64,000 bases of DNA from an uncultured bacterium (GCA_949283025.1 CASDRB010000004.1:98000-161999), one strand, 5' to 3'; shown: positions 1 through 9,226, numbered from the stretch's first letter. Made by a program: numbers and translations. The notes: a model not told the origin generated them from the sequence alone.

Positions 1-993
1 TGGCTAAATGTGCAAATTGATGGAAAGCATGGTTTAAGAGAAACTAATACTATGCCTCAATGGGCTGGTTCTTGCTGGTATTATATGCGCTATATTGACC
101 CACATAATAATCGATGTATTGGCGATCAAAAATTATTGAATCATTGGTTGCCAGTCGATTTGTATATTGGTGGGGCAGAACACGCTGTATTGCATTTATT
201 ATATGCACGTTTTTGGCATAAATTTTTATATGATCAGGGTATTGTTAATTGCAAAGAACCATTTAAAAAATTATTTCATCAAGGAATGATTTTAGGATCA
301 AATGGTGAAAAGATGTCTAAGTCACGCGGCAATGTTGTTAATCCTGATGAATTAATTGAAACTTACGGGGCAGATGCTTTGCGTTTATATGAAATGTTTA
401 TGGGACCACTTGAAGCATCATTGCCTTGGTCTAGCCAAGGTCTTGAAGGGGCCAGACGATTTTTAGATCGAGTTTATCGACTTTATGTCGATGATGAAAA
501 TGCTTGCAAGTTTAGTTTAATTAATTCTCATGAATTAGATTATGCATATCATTTTTTGGTTAAAAAAGTCAGTGATGATTTTGAACATTTGCAATTTAAC
601 ACCGCTATATCGCAAATGATGATATTTATTAATGAAGCATATAAGGCTAAAACATTATATATTCCATATATGGAAGGATTTATAAAAATGCTATCATGTA
701 TTGCTCCTCACATCGGTGAAGAAATATGGGAAAAATTGGGACATAATCAAGTTATTGCTTATGAAAATTGGCCAGACTACGATGAAAAGATGTTAATAAA
801 AAATGAAGTGGAAATCGCTATCCAAGTTAATGGAAAATTAAGAGCGAGCATTAAAGCATCTATTGATGCAAGCGAAAAAGACATTCAAGATATTGCTTTG
901 GCAAACGAGAATGTCAAACGACATATCGATGGTAAAACAATTAAAAAGATAATTGTTATTAAAAATAAGATTGTCAATATTGTTGCCATATAA
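1..993 (+). CDS. leuS: Leucyl-tRNA synthetase, C-terminal part (partial, 5' end outside window)
   Basis: Class I aminoacyl-tRNA synthetase that charges tRNA-Leu in the cytoplasm. The reading frame is open to the window edge, reading W-L-N-V-Q-I-D from base 1, so the first GTG seen is internal. The fragment keeps the end of the catalytic domain with [16 protein letters not shown] and [20 protein letters not shown], the KMSKS loop (bases 310-324), and then the helical anticodon-binding and C-terminal domains ending near IVAI. These blocks are typical of bacterial LeuRS. The gene stops 47 bases before coaX. The HIGH motif and editing domain must lie upstream of the window. Confidence 0.97.
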   Translation, partial: WLNVQIDGKHGLRETNTMPQWAGSCWYYMRYIDPHNNRCIGDQKLLNHWLPVDLYIGGAEHAVLHLLYARFWHKFLYDQGIVNCKEPFKKLFHQGMILGSNGEKMSKSRGNVVNPDELIETYGADALRLYEMFMGPLEASLPWSSQGLEGARRFLDRVYRLYVDDENACKFSLINSHELDYAYHFLVKKVSDDFEHLQFNTAISQMMIFINEAYKAKTLYIPYMEGFIKMLSCIAPHIGEEIWEKLGHNQVIAYENWPDYDEKMLIKNEVEIAIQVNGKLRASIKASIDASEKDIQDIALANENVKRHIDGKTIKKIIVIKNKIVNIVAI

Positions 994-1040
994 AAAAATA
1001 CGCACGACACTAAGTTATTAGGTTGTAGCAGGAGGTATTT

Positions 1041-1829
1041 ATGAATTTATTAGTGGATATAGGCAATACCACGATTGGGATTGCACTATATGAACAGCAT
1101 GTATTCATAAAAAAGTTTATTGTATCTAGCGAGGTCGATAAAGCTGAAGATGAATACTATTTGATGTTTCAAACATTGACAAAAGATGTTGAAAAAACTG
1201 ACATTGAACACATTTTTATTTCTAGCGTTGTACCTATTTTAAATCGTAGGATAAAAAACGCATTGTTTAAGATTTTTAATTGCCAACCAATTATTTTAGG
1301 AATGGGATTAAAAACCGGTCTATCAATTAAAATTGATAATCCTAGCGAACTAGGTTCTGATTTGGTTTGCGATGCTGTTGGTGCAATCAATAAATACGAT
1401 TCTCCAATTATTATTGTCGATTTAGGGACTGCCACAAAAATTTTGGTTATTGATAAAAACAAAGCTTTCATAGGCTGTAGCATTGCTCCAGGTATTTTAA
1501 TGAGCGCTTTAGCATTGACAAACAAAGCATCACAATTACCCGATTTTGAATTGTCGTATCCCAAAAATGTAATTGGCAAAAATACATTTGAATCTTTAAA
1601 AAGTGGAGTTGTTATCGGCCATGGTGAAATGATTAAAGGAATTTGTTATCAAATCGAAAAACAATTTGATTATAAATTTATCAAAGTATTTACTGGTGGC
1701 AATTCATATGCTGTTAAAGAATATCTTTTAAAATCTGGTTTTGTCTATGATGAAAATTTATTATTTGAAGGTCTTAATGTGATTTTAAATAAAAATATTG
1801 GTAAAGAAGGAAATAAATATGAGAAATAA
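1041..1829 (+). CDS. coaX: Type III pantothenate kinase
   Basis: Phosphorylates pantothenate, the first step of coenzyme A synthesis. The 262-residue protein has the ASKHA-fold signatures of the CoaX family: the phosphate loop D6-I-G-N-T, a GSDLVCDAVGA block in the place of the usual GADR motif, IVDLGTATKI, and PGILMSALAL followed by SQLP. An AGGAGG ribosome site precedes the ATG by 5-6 bases. The 3' end overlaps the start of the ECF-PepV fusion gene by 11 bases, so the two are probably translated together. That neighbour carries a transporter domain resembling pantothenate S-components, which fits a shared vitamin B5 role. The Ser in GSDL (where Ala is usual) is a small deviation. Confidence 0.93.
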   Translation: MNLLVDIGNTTIGIALYEQHVFIKKFIVSSEVDKAEDEYYLMFQTLTKDVEKTDIEHIFISSVVPILNRRIKNALFKIFNCQPIILGMGLKTGLSIKIDNPSELGSDLVCDAVGAINKYDSPIIIVDLGTATKILVIDKNKAFIGCSIAPGILMSALALTNKASQLPDFELSYPKNVIGKNTFESLKSGVVIGHGEMIKGICYQIEKQFDYKFIKVFTGGNSYAVKEYLLKSGFVYDENLLFEGLNVILNKNIGKEGNKYEK

Positions 1830-3795
1830 AATGATATTAAAAATGTGCATTAACGCTATGTTTATTGCATTAATTGTTATAATGACATTCGTCCCTTACG
1901 TTGGGTTTATTCCAATCCCTATTTTAGGAATTTCTATAACTATTATTCATGTTGTTGTTTTGATTGGCGCAATGATTTTTGGTTGGAAAAGCGGATTGCT
2001 TTTAGGTACCGTTTTTGGAATTTGTTCATTATTGAAAGCATTATCTTATCCAGGAACGATTGATTATTTATTTGTTAATCCTTTGGTTTCTGTTTTACCA
2101 AGATTGTTATTTGGATTATTATCTGGAATTGTTTTTGATTTAATAAGAAAAATTAAAAATCAATATAGTTTGTTTGCTTTATTTTGCATCGCAAGTGGTG
2201 CAATGACTTTCATCCATTCATTTTTAACTTTATCTTGCTTATATTTGTTTAGTTTTGATAAAGAATTGTTAATCAATAACGGAGTTACCTCATACGGGCA
2301 ATTAATCGCCGGTATATTTGCCGTCAATGCCATTTTAGAAATAGTTTTGGCCATTGTAGTTACACCAAGTTTATCTTTAGCTTTGTTTAAAGCATTCCCT
2401 GATATAACAAGAAACCCTTTTGATTTTATAAAACAAACTTATTATGACAAAATAACCAAACCATATCGACGTGAATGCATTAATTCTTTAATTGAATTCG
2501 TCAAACATAAGTCGGTTTATGATCAAGAGACATCAGATCAAAAAAACCCTTTTGGGGTTGGGGTTTCTAACGCTTTGAATTTTATTGAAAATTTAGCAAA
2601 AAAAGATGGATTTGATGTAGTAAATTATGATAATAAAATCGTGGAAATAACATGTGGTGAAGGCGAAAAAAACATCACAATTTTAGCACATGCCGATGTC
2701 GTTCCTGCTACTGGTGAATGGACTAGCGATCCATTTGTGGTTAGAAAAGATAAAAAATATCTATATGGTCGAGGTGTTAGCGATGATAAAGGCCCGTGTT
2801 TAGCCGCTTATTATGCCATTAAGTCATTAGTTGATAATAATTTGGTTTCTGGCTATCAAATTCGCTTATTAGTTGGAGGCAACGAAGAAAGCGGTTCTTT
2901 AGGTATGAAACATTACTTTGATGTTTTACAAAAACCACAACCAACATATGGTTTTACACCAGATAGTGATTTTCCTATTATCAGAGCAGAAAAAGGAATT
3001 GTAAATTTTGTAGTTGAAGGTAAATTGCCATTAAAAGGTATCATATCTTTTCAAGGTGGTGTAGTTCCAAATGCGGTTATTGATCAATTGGAAGCCATTG
3101 TCGAAGACGAAGATTTAAAAAGTGCAATTAGAGCGGAAACATTTGATAAAACAATTGAAAATAATCACATTACAATTAAAGGAAAATCGGCTCATGGTGC
3201 TCAACCGTATTTAGGAGTTAACGCCGCCATCTTATTCTTAAATGTTTTATCAAAATATTATAATGATGGAAAACTTAGTGACTTAATATCAAAAATGGTG
3301 ACATTAACTGGTGACACCATTGGCATCGGATTTGAAAATGATGATATGGGTTCATGCAGCTTAAATTTAGGGATGATTGAATACAAAGATGAAACAATTA
3401 AATTAATATTTAATTATCGATTTATTAATGGTGTCGATTTTGAAAAGTGCCAACATTTAATTATCGATGCTTTTAATCCGTTAAGTGTTCGTTTTGGAAA
3501 CGTATCAAGATTGTTATATTTTGCAAAAGATTCACGATTGATTCAAACATTGCTTAATGCCTATCAATTAGAAACTAGCGATTTGGTTTCTCAACCATTA
3601 GCTATTGGTGGTGGAACTTATGCAAAAGAATGCGAAAACGTCGTGGCTTTTGGCATGCAATTTCCTAATGAGGATACACATATGCATGAACCAAATGAAA
3701 TGATAAAAATTAATCATTTATACAAAGCAATGGCTATCTACGCTCATGCTATTATTGATTTAGGAAACTTGATTAAAGATGAGAACAAAATTTAA
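1819..3795 (+). CDS. Fusion: ECF transporter S-component + PepV-type M20 dipeptidase
   Basis: A 658-residue two-part protein. Residues 1 to about 200 form a hydrophobic domain with about six membrane segments and the ISITIIHVVVLIGAMIFGWK and NPLVSVLPR blocks of ECF vitamin-transporter S-components, most like the predicted pantothenate group. Residues from about 210 to the end are an M20/PepV metallopeptidase with all metal ligands: His291 (AHADVVP), Asp322 (GVSDDKGP), Glu356-Glu357 (GGNEESGS), Asp in TPDSDFP, and the last His in THMHEPNE. The start is taken at ATG 1819, with AAGAAGG upstream, rather than at TTG 1798. PepV enzymes cleave dipeptides, including beta-alanyl ones. The domain order would put the peptidase in the cytosol at the exit of the importer. 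No energising EcfA/T genes are in the window. Confidence 0.88.
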   Translation: MRNKMILKMCINAMFIALIVIMTFVPYVGFIPIPILGISITIIHVVVLIGAMIFGWKSGLLLGTVFGICSLLKALSYPGTIDYLFVNPLVSVLPRLLFGLLSGIVFDLIRKIKNQYSLFALFCIASGAMTFIHSFLTLSCLYLFSFDKELLINNGVTSYGQLIAGIFAVNAILEIVLAIVVTPSLSLALFKAFPDITRNPFDFIKQTYYDKITKPYRRECINSLIEFVKHKSVYDQETSDQKNPFGVGVSNALNFIENLAKKDGFDVVNYDNKIVEITCGEGEKNITILAHADVVPATGEWTSDPFVVRKDKKYLYGRGVSDDKGPCLAAYYAIKSLVDNNLVSGYQIRLLVGGNEESGSLGMKHYFDVLQKPQPTYGFTPDSDFPIIRAEKGIVNFVVEGKLPLKGIISFQGGVVPNAVIDQLEAIVEDEDLKSAIRAETFDKTIENNHITIKGKSAHGAQPYLGVNAAILFLNVLSKYYNDGKLSDLISKMVTLTGDTIGIGFENDDMGSCSLNLGMIEYKDETIKLIFNYRFINGVDFEKCQHLIIDAFNPLSVRFGNVSRLLYFAKDSRLIQTLLNAYQLETSDLVSQPLAIGGGTYAKECENVVAFGMQFPNEDTHMHEPNEMIKINHLYKAMAIYAHAIIDLGNLIKDENKI

Positions 3796-3812
3796 AGATG
3801 AGAACAAAATTT
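3775..3812 (+). repeat. 19-bp perfect tandem duplication at the pepV/trmB junction
   Basis: The unit aaagatgagaacaaaattt occurs twice head to tail (3775-3793 and 3794-3812), followed by AAA. The first copy encodes the last residues of the fusion peptidase; the second provides the first codons of trmB in another frame. Starting trmB at the ATG of the first copy gives an 11-codon dead end, so the second ATG (3798) is the functional start. Removing one copy would leave the two genes overlapping with both stop and start intact, so the duplication looks like a recent slippage event that separated overlapping genes. Confidence 0.95.
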
Positions 3813-4415
3813 AAACCATGGACCATTCCTTATTTACAGCAGCATAACGATATAGCGATATCTATCGATAATTTTGATGACTTTGTTTTTAAGGACTGTA
3901 TTTATTTAGAAATTGGCTGTGGAAAAGGCGATTTTATATGTCAAATGGCTCTCAAGTTTCCTGATATTCAATTTATCGGAGTTGAAAAAAATATCACGTG
4001 TGCCGGCATTAGCGCAAAAAAAATTGTTGACCAGAAAATTAAAAATGCTTTCATTATCGCTGAAGATGTTGAAAAATTATTTCCGCTTTTAAAAAAAGAA
4101 AGCATAGATGGCATTTTATTAAACTTTTCTGATCCATGGCCTAAAAAAAGGCATACAAAACGTCGTCTTACTGATACAAGATTTATTGATAATTACTATA
4201 GTATTATCAAAAAAGGTGGTATACTAAATTTTAAGACCGATAATCGCGATTTATTTGATTTTTCGGTCAAAACGTTTTCTAAATCAAAATTTTCTGTTCT
4301 TAAAATTGATGAAAATTACTCAGGTGACGATTATTTTGATGCTAAAAGCGAATATGAAACTAATTTTAGGAACCAAGGTTTGATTATTTATAAGTTATAC
4401 CTTAAAAAGGAGTGA
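3798..4415 (+). CDS. trmB: tRNA (guanine-N7-)-methyltransferase
   Basis: Makes m7G46 in tRNA variable loops using S-adenosylmethionine. The 205-residue protein shows the family landmarks: the SAM-binding LEIGCGKGDFICQMA, GVEKN, the tRNA/SAM block LLNFSDPWPKKRHTKRRL, and the terminal YETNFRNQG. Length is normal. The ATG at 3798 lies in the second copy of a 19-bp tandem repeat and has no good ribosome site, so translation is likely coupled to the gene before it, whose stop is only two bases upstream. It overlaps the stretch holding the ribosome site of the M42 gene. B. subtilis has the orthologue (ytmQ) in a similar neighbourhood with ytoP and ytpR. Confidence 0.95.
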   Translation: MRTKFKPWTIPYLQQHNDIAISIDNFDDFVFKDCIYLEIGCGKGDFICQMALKFPDIQFIGVEKNITCAGISAKKIVDQKIKNAFIIAEDVEKLFPLLKKESIDGILLNFSDPWPKKRHTKRRLTDTRFIDNYYSIIKKGGILNFKTDNRDLFDFSVKTFSKSKFSVLKIDENYSGDDYFDAKSEYETNFRNQGLIIYKLYLKKE

Positions 4416-4420
4416 TTTAC

Positions 4421-5467
4421 ATGTTTTTAAAAAGCGAAATTAAATTATTAGAGAATGTTTGTAATTTATGTGGTGTTTCTGGACAAGAGCATTATGTGGC
4501 TGCCTTTTTAAAAAAAGAATATGAAAAATTGGGTTTTGAACTTCTATATGATAATTTAGGTTCAATATACGCATATAAAAAATCAAAAGTCTCAAATCCA
4601 AAAAAGGTATTGATTGATGCTCACATGGATGAAATTGGACTAATGTGCATTAGCATTGATTCCAATGGATTAATTAAGGCGGCTCGCGTCGGTGGAGTTA
4701 ACGATGAGACTTTTTATGGAAATCGAGTAGTTTTAGTAACTAGGGATGGCAAAAAATTAGTTGGTGTTGGAAACATCTCAAGTTCAAATTCTTCTATAGA
4801 CGTAACTAAAATGAAGTTTGATTTTGGTTTTAAAAACGAAAAAGAAGCGTATGATGCAGGCGTTTATATTGGCGCAATGATGGTCGGTATTGGAGAGTTT
4901 GTCGTTTTAAACAACGGGCAAAGATTACTGTCCAAAGCTTTTGACGATCGCTATGGAATCACATTGGGATTAGAAATTTTAAAATTCTTCAAAAATAAAG
5001 ATTTACCTTACGATTTATATGTTGGCGGTTCTGTTCAAGAAGAAGTTGGGCTAAGAGGAGCCAAAACCATAAGCAATGTCATTAAACCTGACTTAGCCAT
5101 TTGTCTTGATTGTTCGCCAGCACGTGAACTAGACGGAGACCAAGGAGCGCTTGGACAAGGAGTGCTAATTCGTTATTTTGATCGTTCGATGATTGCTTTT
5201 CCTAAGTTGTTGCAATTGCAAGAAAAGGCTTGTCAAAAGGCCAAAGTCAAGTATCAATATTTTCAATCTCCCGGCGGCACTAACGCTGGTCAAGTTCATT
5301 TATATGGAGATGGTGTTTTAACTTTGACTCATTGTATTTGTGCTCGCAATTTACACACGCCATCAACAATCATTGATGCCGATGATTATCATGCTGCTAA
5401 GAAATCATTAATATGTTTATTGAAAATGTTGAATGATAAAACGTTTGCAAAATTAAGCAAAAATTAA
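4421..5467 (+). CDS. M42 family metallo-aminopeptidase (YtoP-like)
   Basis: Dinuclear-metal aminopeptidase of the M42 (glutamyl aminopeptidase/FrvX) family, 348 residues, expected to act on cytosolic peptides. Visible ligand motifs are AHMDEIGLM, the bridging Asp in KAFDDRYG, the catalytic glutamates in VQEEVGLRGA, and CLDCSPAREL; the end carries the conserved histidine region RNLHTPST. The start at ATG 4421 is chosen because AAAAAGGAG sits eight bases upstream, inside the end of trmB. The next gene, ytpR, starts one base after this stop, so the set trmB-M42-ytpR is one transcription unit. A second, only distantly similar M42 gene is at 60213. Confidence 0.9.
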   Translation: MFLKSEIKLLENVCNLCGVSGQEHYVAAFLKKEYEKLGFELLYDNLGSIYAYKKSKVSNPKKVLIDAHMDEIGLMCISIDSNGLIKAARVGGVNDETFYGNRVVLVTRDGKKLVGVGNISSSNSSIDVTKMKFDFGFKNEKEAYDAGVYIGAMMVGIGEFVVLNNGQRLLSKAFDDRYGITLGLEILKFFKNKDLPYDLYVGGSVQEEVGLRGAKTISNVIKPDLAICLDCSPARELDGDQGALGQGVLIRYFDRSMIAFPKLLQLQEKACQKAKVKYQYFQSPGGTNAGQVHLYGDGVLTLTHCICARNLHTPSTIIDADDYHAAKKSLICLLKMLNDKTFAKLSKN

Positions 5468-5468
5468 T

Positions 5469-6044
5469 ATGGGATATTCGTTATTTTATAATTATAAGGG
5501 CATTGGCGATGTTTTGCTCATCGTATTTGAAAACGATTTGGATGCAACAAAATATCAAAAAATAGACGACGTTGTTGCTATTTATCATTATGATAAAATT
5601 ATTGGTTATAATATATTCAATATTTCTAAAATAATTAAAATTCATCATCGTGGTCTTTTATTATCACCAATACAACCATTAATAGATATTATCAATTCAA
5701 TCCTTATCAATCATTCGCTGTCGCCATTAAATATCAAGCAAGACCCATCATTTATAATTGGAAAAATAATTGAGATAAATCAAAAATATTGCTGCGTCGA
5801 TTTAAAATCAAAAATAATTAAAGTTGCGACGATTAACGGCATAAAAACAAATGATATTGTGGTCATTTTTAAAAATCATTCTTTTACACTTGATGGAATT
5901 TATCACAATTTTGGTAAAATGGATGGTATGATTGCAAGTTATAGACAGTTAGGCATGAAAGAATGTGATGATGTCTATAAAATAAATGATGATGAGTTAG
6001 TCGGGAAAGATTTATTTTTAGGAGAGGAAAAATGGAACAATTAG
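5469..6044 (+). CDS. ytpR: YtpR-family tRNA-binding-domain protein, short and diverged
   Basis: The first ~75 residues match the DUF4479 N-terminal domain of B. subtilis YtpR: the FYNYKGIGDVLLIVF opening and GYNIFNISK. After DPSFIIGKIIEI comes a shortened form of the OB-fold tRNA-binding (EMAP/Trbp111-like) domain, in which the family's usual GAPN and cysteine-bearing stretch is lost, leaving 191 residues. Its precise job is unknown even in model species; the domain suggests tRNA or other RNA binding. The gene follows an M42 peptidase gene, as in B. subtilis, and its 3' end overlaps pncB by 13 bases. Identification rests on the N-terminal half and on gene order. Confidence 0.75.
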   Translation: MGYSLFYNYKGIGDVLLIVFENDLDATKYQKIDDVVAIYHYDKIIGYNIFNISKIIKIHHRGLLLSPIQPLIDIINSILINHSLSPLNIKQDPSFIIGKIIEINQKYCCVDLKSKIIKVATINGIKTNDIVVIFKNHSFTLDGIYHNFGKMDGMIASYRQLGMKECDDVYKINDDELVGKDLFLGEEKWNN

Positions 6045-7135
6045 AAATTGAATTAAAAAAACAAGGAAAAATTTCACGTCTTACCAATAAAACTTTCCAA
6101 TTCCCTAAAAAATTAGGCGAAGGTTTTTATAGCGCGAATTATTTTTTAAAAAGTCAAAAAATTGTGCAAAAATATCGAAGTGGCCATCATGTCACTATGC
6201 AGTGGTTTCAAAGAAAAGATGATGTGATGTTATGCGGAATCGATGAAGCCATTGCTGTTTTGCACACTTTTGCTCATAATCCGCAAGATTTAGAAATTTT
6301 TGCATTAAACGATGGAGATATCGTTAGTAAAAATGAACCAGTGTTAAAAGTTAGTGGCAAATATGAAGATTTTGGATTTTTAGAAAGTGTTATCGATGGT
6401 ATTTTGGCAAGAAGAAGCAGCGTTGCTACCAACGTTTATCGCGTGAAACAAGTTGTGGGTAATACGAGTGTATTTTCAATGGCGGATCGCCAAGATGATT
6501 ATTTAACTCAAGTTGGTGATGGTTATGCAACTTATGTAGCTGGCATCGATAAGGTTTCAACTGATGCACAAGGATTATGGTGGGGCGGAAAAGGTATGGG
6601 AACTATGCCGCATGCTTTAATTCAAATTTGCGATGGCGATGTCATCAAGGCTGCTGATATTTATCATGCAACTTATCCAAACGAAAAAGTGACAGCTTTA
6701 ATTGACTATAATAATGATGTAGTAAATGATTCTTTAAAGTTGGCTAAACATTTAAAAACCAATTTAAATGCAGTCAGAGTCGATACTTCTATGTCGATGA
6801 TCGATCATTATTTTGATGATAAAGATACATCCGGATTTGATCCACATGGTGTTTGTAAAGAATTAATTTTTGCTTTGCGAAAAGCATTGGATGATAATGG
6901 CTTTAACTATGTTAAAATTATTGTTTCTTCTTCTTTTAGCGCTGAAAAAATTAAGTCATGGAAACAACTTAATGTTCCAGTTGACATGTATGGTGTTGGC
7001 ACTTATTTTGTCAACAATACAACATGTGGTTTTACAGGTGATTTAGTAATTTTGGATGGTAAAAATCAAGCTAAAGAAGGTCGATATGATATACCAAGTT
7101 CAAGATTAAAAAAAGTATTGTATCCAATATATTAG
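6032..7135 (+). CDS. pncB: Nicotinate phosphoribosyltransferase
   Basis: Joins nicotinate to PRPP to form nicotinate mononucleotide in NAD salvage. The 367-residue protein is of the COG1488 type: YRSGHHVTMQWFQRKDDVM, RRSSVATNVYRVKQ, FSMADRQDD, the dinucleotide-precursor block AGIDKVSTDAQ and the late phosphate-binding IIVSSSFSAEKI and GVGTYFVNN. AGGAGAGG lies just before the ATG and inside the end of ytpR. It is followed after 16 bases by tyrS. An importer for nicotinate is not in the window. Confidence 0.92.
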   Translation: MEQLEIELKKQGKISRLTNKTFQFPKKLGEGFYSANYFLKSQKIVQKYRSGHHVTMQWFQRKDDVMLCGIDEAIAVLHTFAHNPQDLEIFALNDGDIVSKNEPVLKVSGKYEDFGFLESVIDGILARRSSVATNVYRVKQVVGNTSVFSMADRQDDYLTQVGDGYATYVAGIDKVSTDAQGLWWGGKGMGTMPHALIQICDGDVIKAADIYHATYPNEKVTALIDYNNDVVNDSLKLAKHLKTNLNAVRVDTSMSMIDHYFDDKDTSGFDPHGVCKELIFALRKALDDNGFNYVKIIVSSSFSAEKIKSWKQLNVPVDMYGVGTYFVNNTTCGFTGDLVILDGKNQAKEGRYDIPSSRLKKVLYPIY

Positions 7136-7151
7136 ATAAGGAGTTTGCTAA

Positions 7152-8405
7152 ATGAAAAATGTTTTAGACGATTTACGTTATAGGGGATTAATCAAAGATT
7201 ATTCTAATGAAGATGAGATGTATGAACTTTTAAATACTCCTCAAACAATTTATTGTGGATTCGATCCTAGCGCATCTTCAATGCACGTGGGAAACTATGT
7301 CATGATTTCTTTATTGATGCGTTTGCAAAAAGCGGGACACCGCATTATTGCAGTTGTTGGCGGCGCCACTGGAATGATTGGTGATCCATCAGGAAAAAGC
7401 AAAGAAAGAAATTTGCAGGACGAATCAACTTTAAAAGCTAATACCGAGGCAATTCGCCATCAACTTGAACGCTTTATAAATTTAGATGATCCTAAAAAAG
7501 GTATTTTGTTAAATAATTATGATTGGCTAGGATCATTAAAATTATTAGATATGCTTCGTGACTATGGAAAATATTTTAATATTAATTATTTGTTAAACAA
7601 AGATATTATTGCTTCACGCTTGGATAATGGTATCTCCTTTACCGAATTTACTTATAACATATTGCAAGCCATTGATTTTTTGCATTTATTAAGAACACAA
7701 AATTGTCATATTCAAGTCGGCGGTTCTGATCAATGGGGCAATTTAACATCGGGTTTGGAATTAATTAGAAAACTAGAGCCTAATCAAACTTGTTCAGTTA
7801 TGACGTGTCATTTAATTACTCGCGCTGATGGTAAAAAGTTTGGCAAATCAGAAAAAGGAGCGTTGTTTTTAAATCCTAAATTAACAAGCCCTTATCAACT
7901 TTATCAATATTTTATGAATGTAACTGATGAAGATGCATGCAAATATTTAAAAGTATTTACTTTTTTAGAAAAAGAAGAAATCGAAAAAATTATTGTTGAA
8001 CATTTAGCTAATCCAGGTGTTAGAATTGCACAGCGTCGACTCGCTTATGAAATTGTCAAAGATATTCATAGTCAAGACGATGCCAATGAGGCAATTGAGA
8101 TGTCGGCAGCGTTATTTAAAGGTGATATCAAAAGTCTAACTAAAAATCAATTAGAAGATGTGTTGGGTGATTTAACTATTGAAATGCACCAAGATGAAAT
8201 CATGCTTGAAGATGCTTTGATTTTAGCTAAAGCTGCAAGCAGTAAAAGAGAAGCACGACAGTTTTGTGAAAGCAACGCCATCAGTGTTAATGGCGAAAAA
8301 ATAAGTGACCCCAAATATGTATTAAATAAAAATAACGCTTTGTTTAATCAATATAGTGTGATTAAACGTGGCAAAAAACTATATTATTTGTTAAAGCACG
8401 AATAA
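7152..8405 (+). CDS. tyrS: Tyrosyl-tRNA synthetase
   Basis: Class I synthetase charging tRNA-Tyr, 417 residues. The catalytic core has YCGFDPSASSMHVGNY (HIGH-type motif HVGN), GGATGMIGDPSGK, the tyrosine pocket QVGGSDQWGN and the KMSKS-type loop KFGKS. The C-terminal S4-like RNA-binding domain is present (ASSKREARQFCESNAISVNG). AAGGAG lies eleven bases before the ATG. It ends at a bidirectional hairpin that separates it from convergent rpsD, the same tyrS/rpsD pairing found in B. subtilis. No T-box was seen in front of it; it appears to be transcribed with the upstream genes. Confidence 0.97.
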   Translation: MKNVLDDLRYRGLIKDYSNEDEMYELLNTPQTIYCGFDPSASSMHVGNYVMISLLMRLQKAGHRIIAVVGGATGMIGDPSGKSKERNLQDESTLKANTEAIRHQLERFINLDDPKKGILLNNYDWLGSLKLLDMLRDYGKYFNINYLLNKDIIASRLDNGISFTEFTYNILQAIDFLHLLRTQNCHIQVGGSDQWGNLTSGLELIRKLEPNQTCSVMTCHLITRADGKKFGKSEKGALFLNPKLTSPYQLYQYFMNVTDEDACKYLKVFTFLEKEEIEKIIVEHLANPGVRIAQRRLAYEIVKDIHSQDDANEAIEMSAALFKGDIKSLTKNQLEDVLGDLTIEMHQDEIMLEDALILAKAASSKREARQFCESNAISVNGEKISDPKYVLNKNNALFNQYSVIKRGKKLYYLLKHE

Positions 8406-8415
8406 GTAAAAGAAA

Positions 8416-8444
8416 AAGGAGTTCATTGAACTCCTTATTTTTTT
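8416..8444. terminator. Bidirectional Rho-independent terminator between tyrS and rpsD
   Basis: The arms aaggagtt and aactcctt pair around a CATTG loop and are followed on the plus strand by ATTTTTTTT. On the minus strand the hairpin is followed by TTTTCTTTT, so it can end both convergent genes. Confidence 0.85.
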
Positions 8445-8454
8445 GTAAACTTGA

Positions 8455-9060
8455 TTATAACTTACGGTTATAATACTCAACGATTTGTGATTCGGCGATA
8501 TCCATCGGCAATTCGTTACGATTTGGTTCGCGAATAAATTTGCCTGAAAATTTCTCTTTGTCGACATCGACATAAGCACAAGCGCTAGCGACTGATTCTA
8601 AAGATTCTTTGATAATTTTTAAATCACGATCTTTTTCAGCTATAGCGATAACGTCGTTAACTTGACATAAGTATGATGGAATGTCAACTTTTTTGCCATT
8701 GACACAAACGTGTCCATGATTGACTAATTGACGAGCTGCTTTTCTGGTGCGAGCAAATCCCATTCTAAATACCAAGTTGTCAAGGCGAGATTCTAATAAT
8801 TTCATGAATGCAAAACCGGTGACTTCTTTACTTTTTAAAGCAAGCATAAACAAGCGGCGGAATTGGCGTTCATTTACACCATACATTGATCTCAATTTTT
8901 GTTTTTCGAGCAATTGTTTGCCGTATTCTGAAGCTTTTTTCTTACGGTCATTTCCGTGTTGGCCAGGACCATAAGGACGCTTTGACAATTCTTTGCCAGT
9001 TTCTAAAATAGAAAAACCAAGATGGCGTGATCTTTTCCAATCTGAACCTGTATTTCTCAT
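8455..9060 (-). CDS. rpsD: Small-subunit ribosomal protein S4 (uS4)
   Basis: Primary 16S rRNA-binding protein of the 30S body, also a translational autoregulator in many bacteria. The 201-residue protein has RKKKASEYGKQLLEKQKLR, RLDNLVFRMGFARTRKAARQLVNHGHVCVNG (the S4 RNA-binding domain spans this area), and the usual C-terminal YYNRKL. The N-terminal region has no zinc-binding cysteines, so it is the zinc-independent form. An AAAGGAG site stands nine bases before the ATG. The gene is monocistronic behind a strong promoter and a structured leader. Confidence 0.96.
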   Translation of the reverse strand: MRNTGSDWKRSRHLGFSILETGKELSKRPYGPGQHGNDRKKKASEYGKQLLEKQKLRSMYGVNERQFRRLFMLALKSKEVTGFAFMKLLESRLDNLVFRMGFARTRKAARQLVNHGHVCVNGKKVDIPSYLCQVNDVIAIAEKDRDLKIIKESLESVASACAYVDVDKEKFSGKFIREPNRNELPMDIAESQIVEYYNRKL

Positions 9061-9102
9061 CGATATTCTCCTTTCTTTATTTGTCTTGCAAATAATGATA
9101 GG

Positions 9103-9220
9103 GGTTAACTCTAATCTTCTGGATGTCTATTATTCGCCTATGTAGCTTAGGTTACTATTTATTTTATTCAATTCAATAGACATCAGACAAGCTATATTAA
9201 CCTGCTGCACATTACATGCG
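9103..9220 (-). promoter_or_regulatory. Structured 5' leader of rpsD, probable S4 autoregulatory RNA
   Basis: Between the rpsD promoter and the gene the transcript has nested helices: ggttaa/ttaacc arms at 9103-9108 and 9197-9202, a perfect 10-bp helix formed by 9122-9131 with 9175-9184, and an inner CCTA/TAGG hairpin at 9137-9151. Position and nesting match the idea of a Firmicutes S4 leader, where S4 represses its own mRNA. The assignment rests on location and visible pairing, not on a covariance-model match. Confidence 0.6.
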
Positions 9221-9226
9221 TATTTA

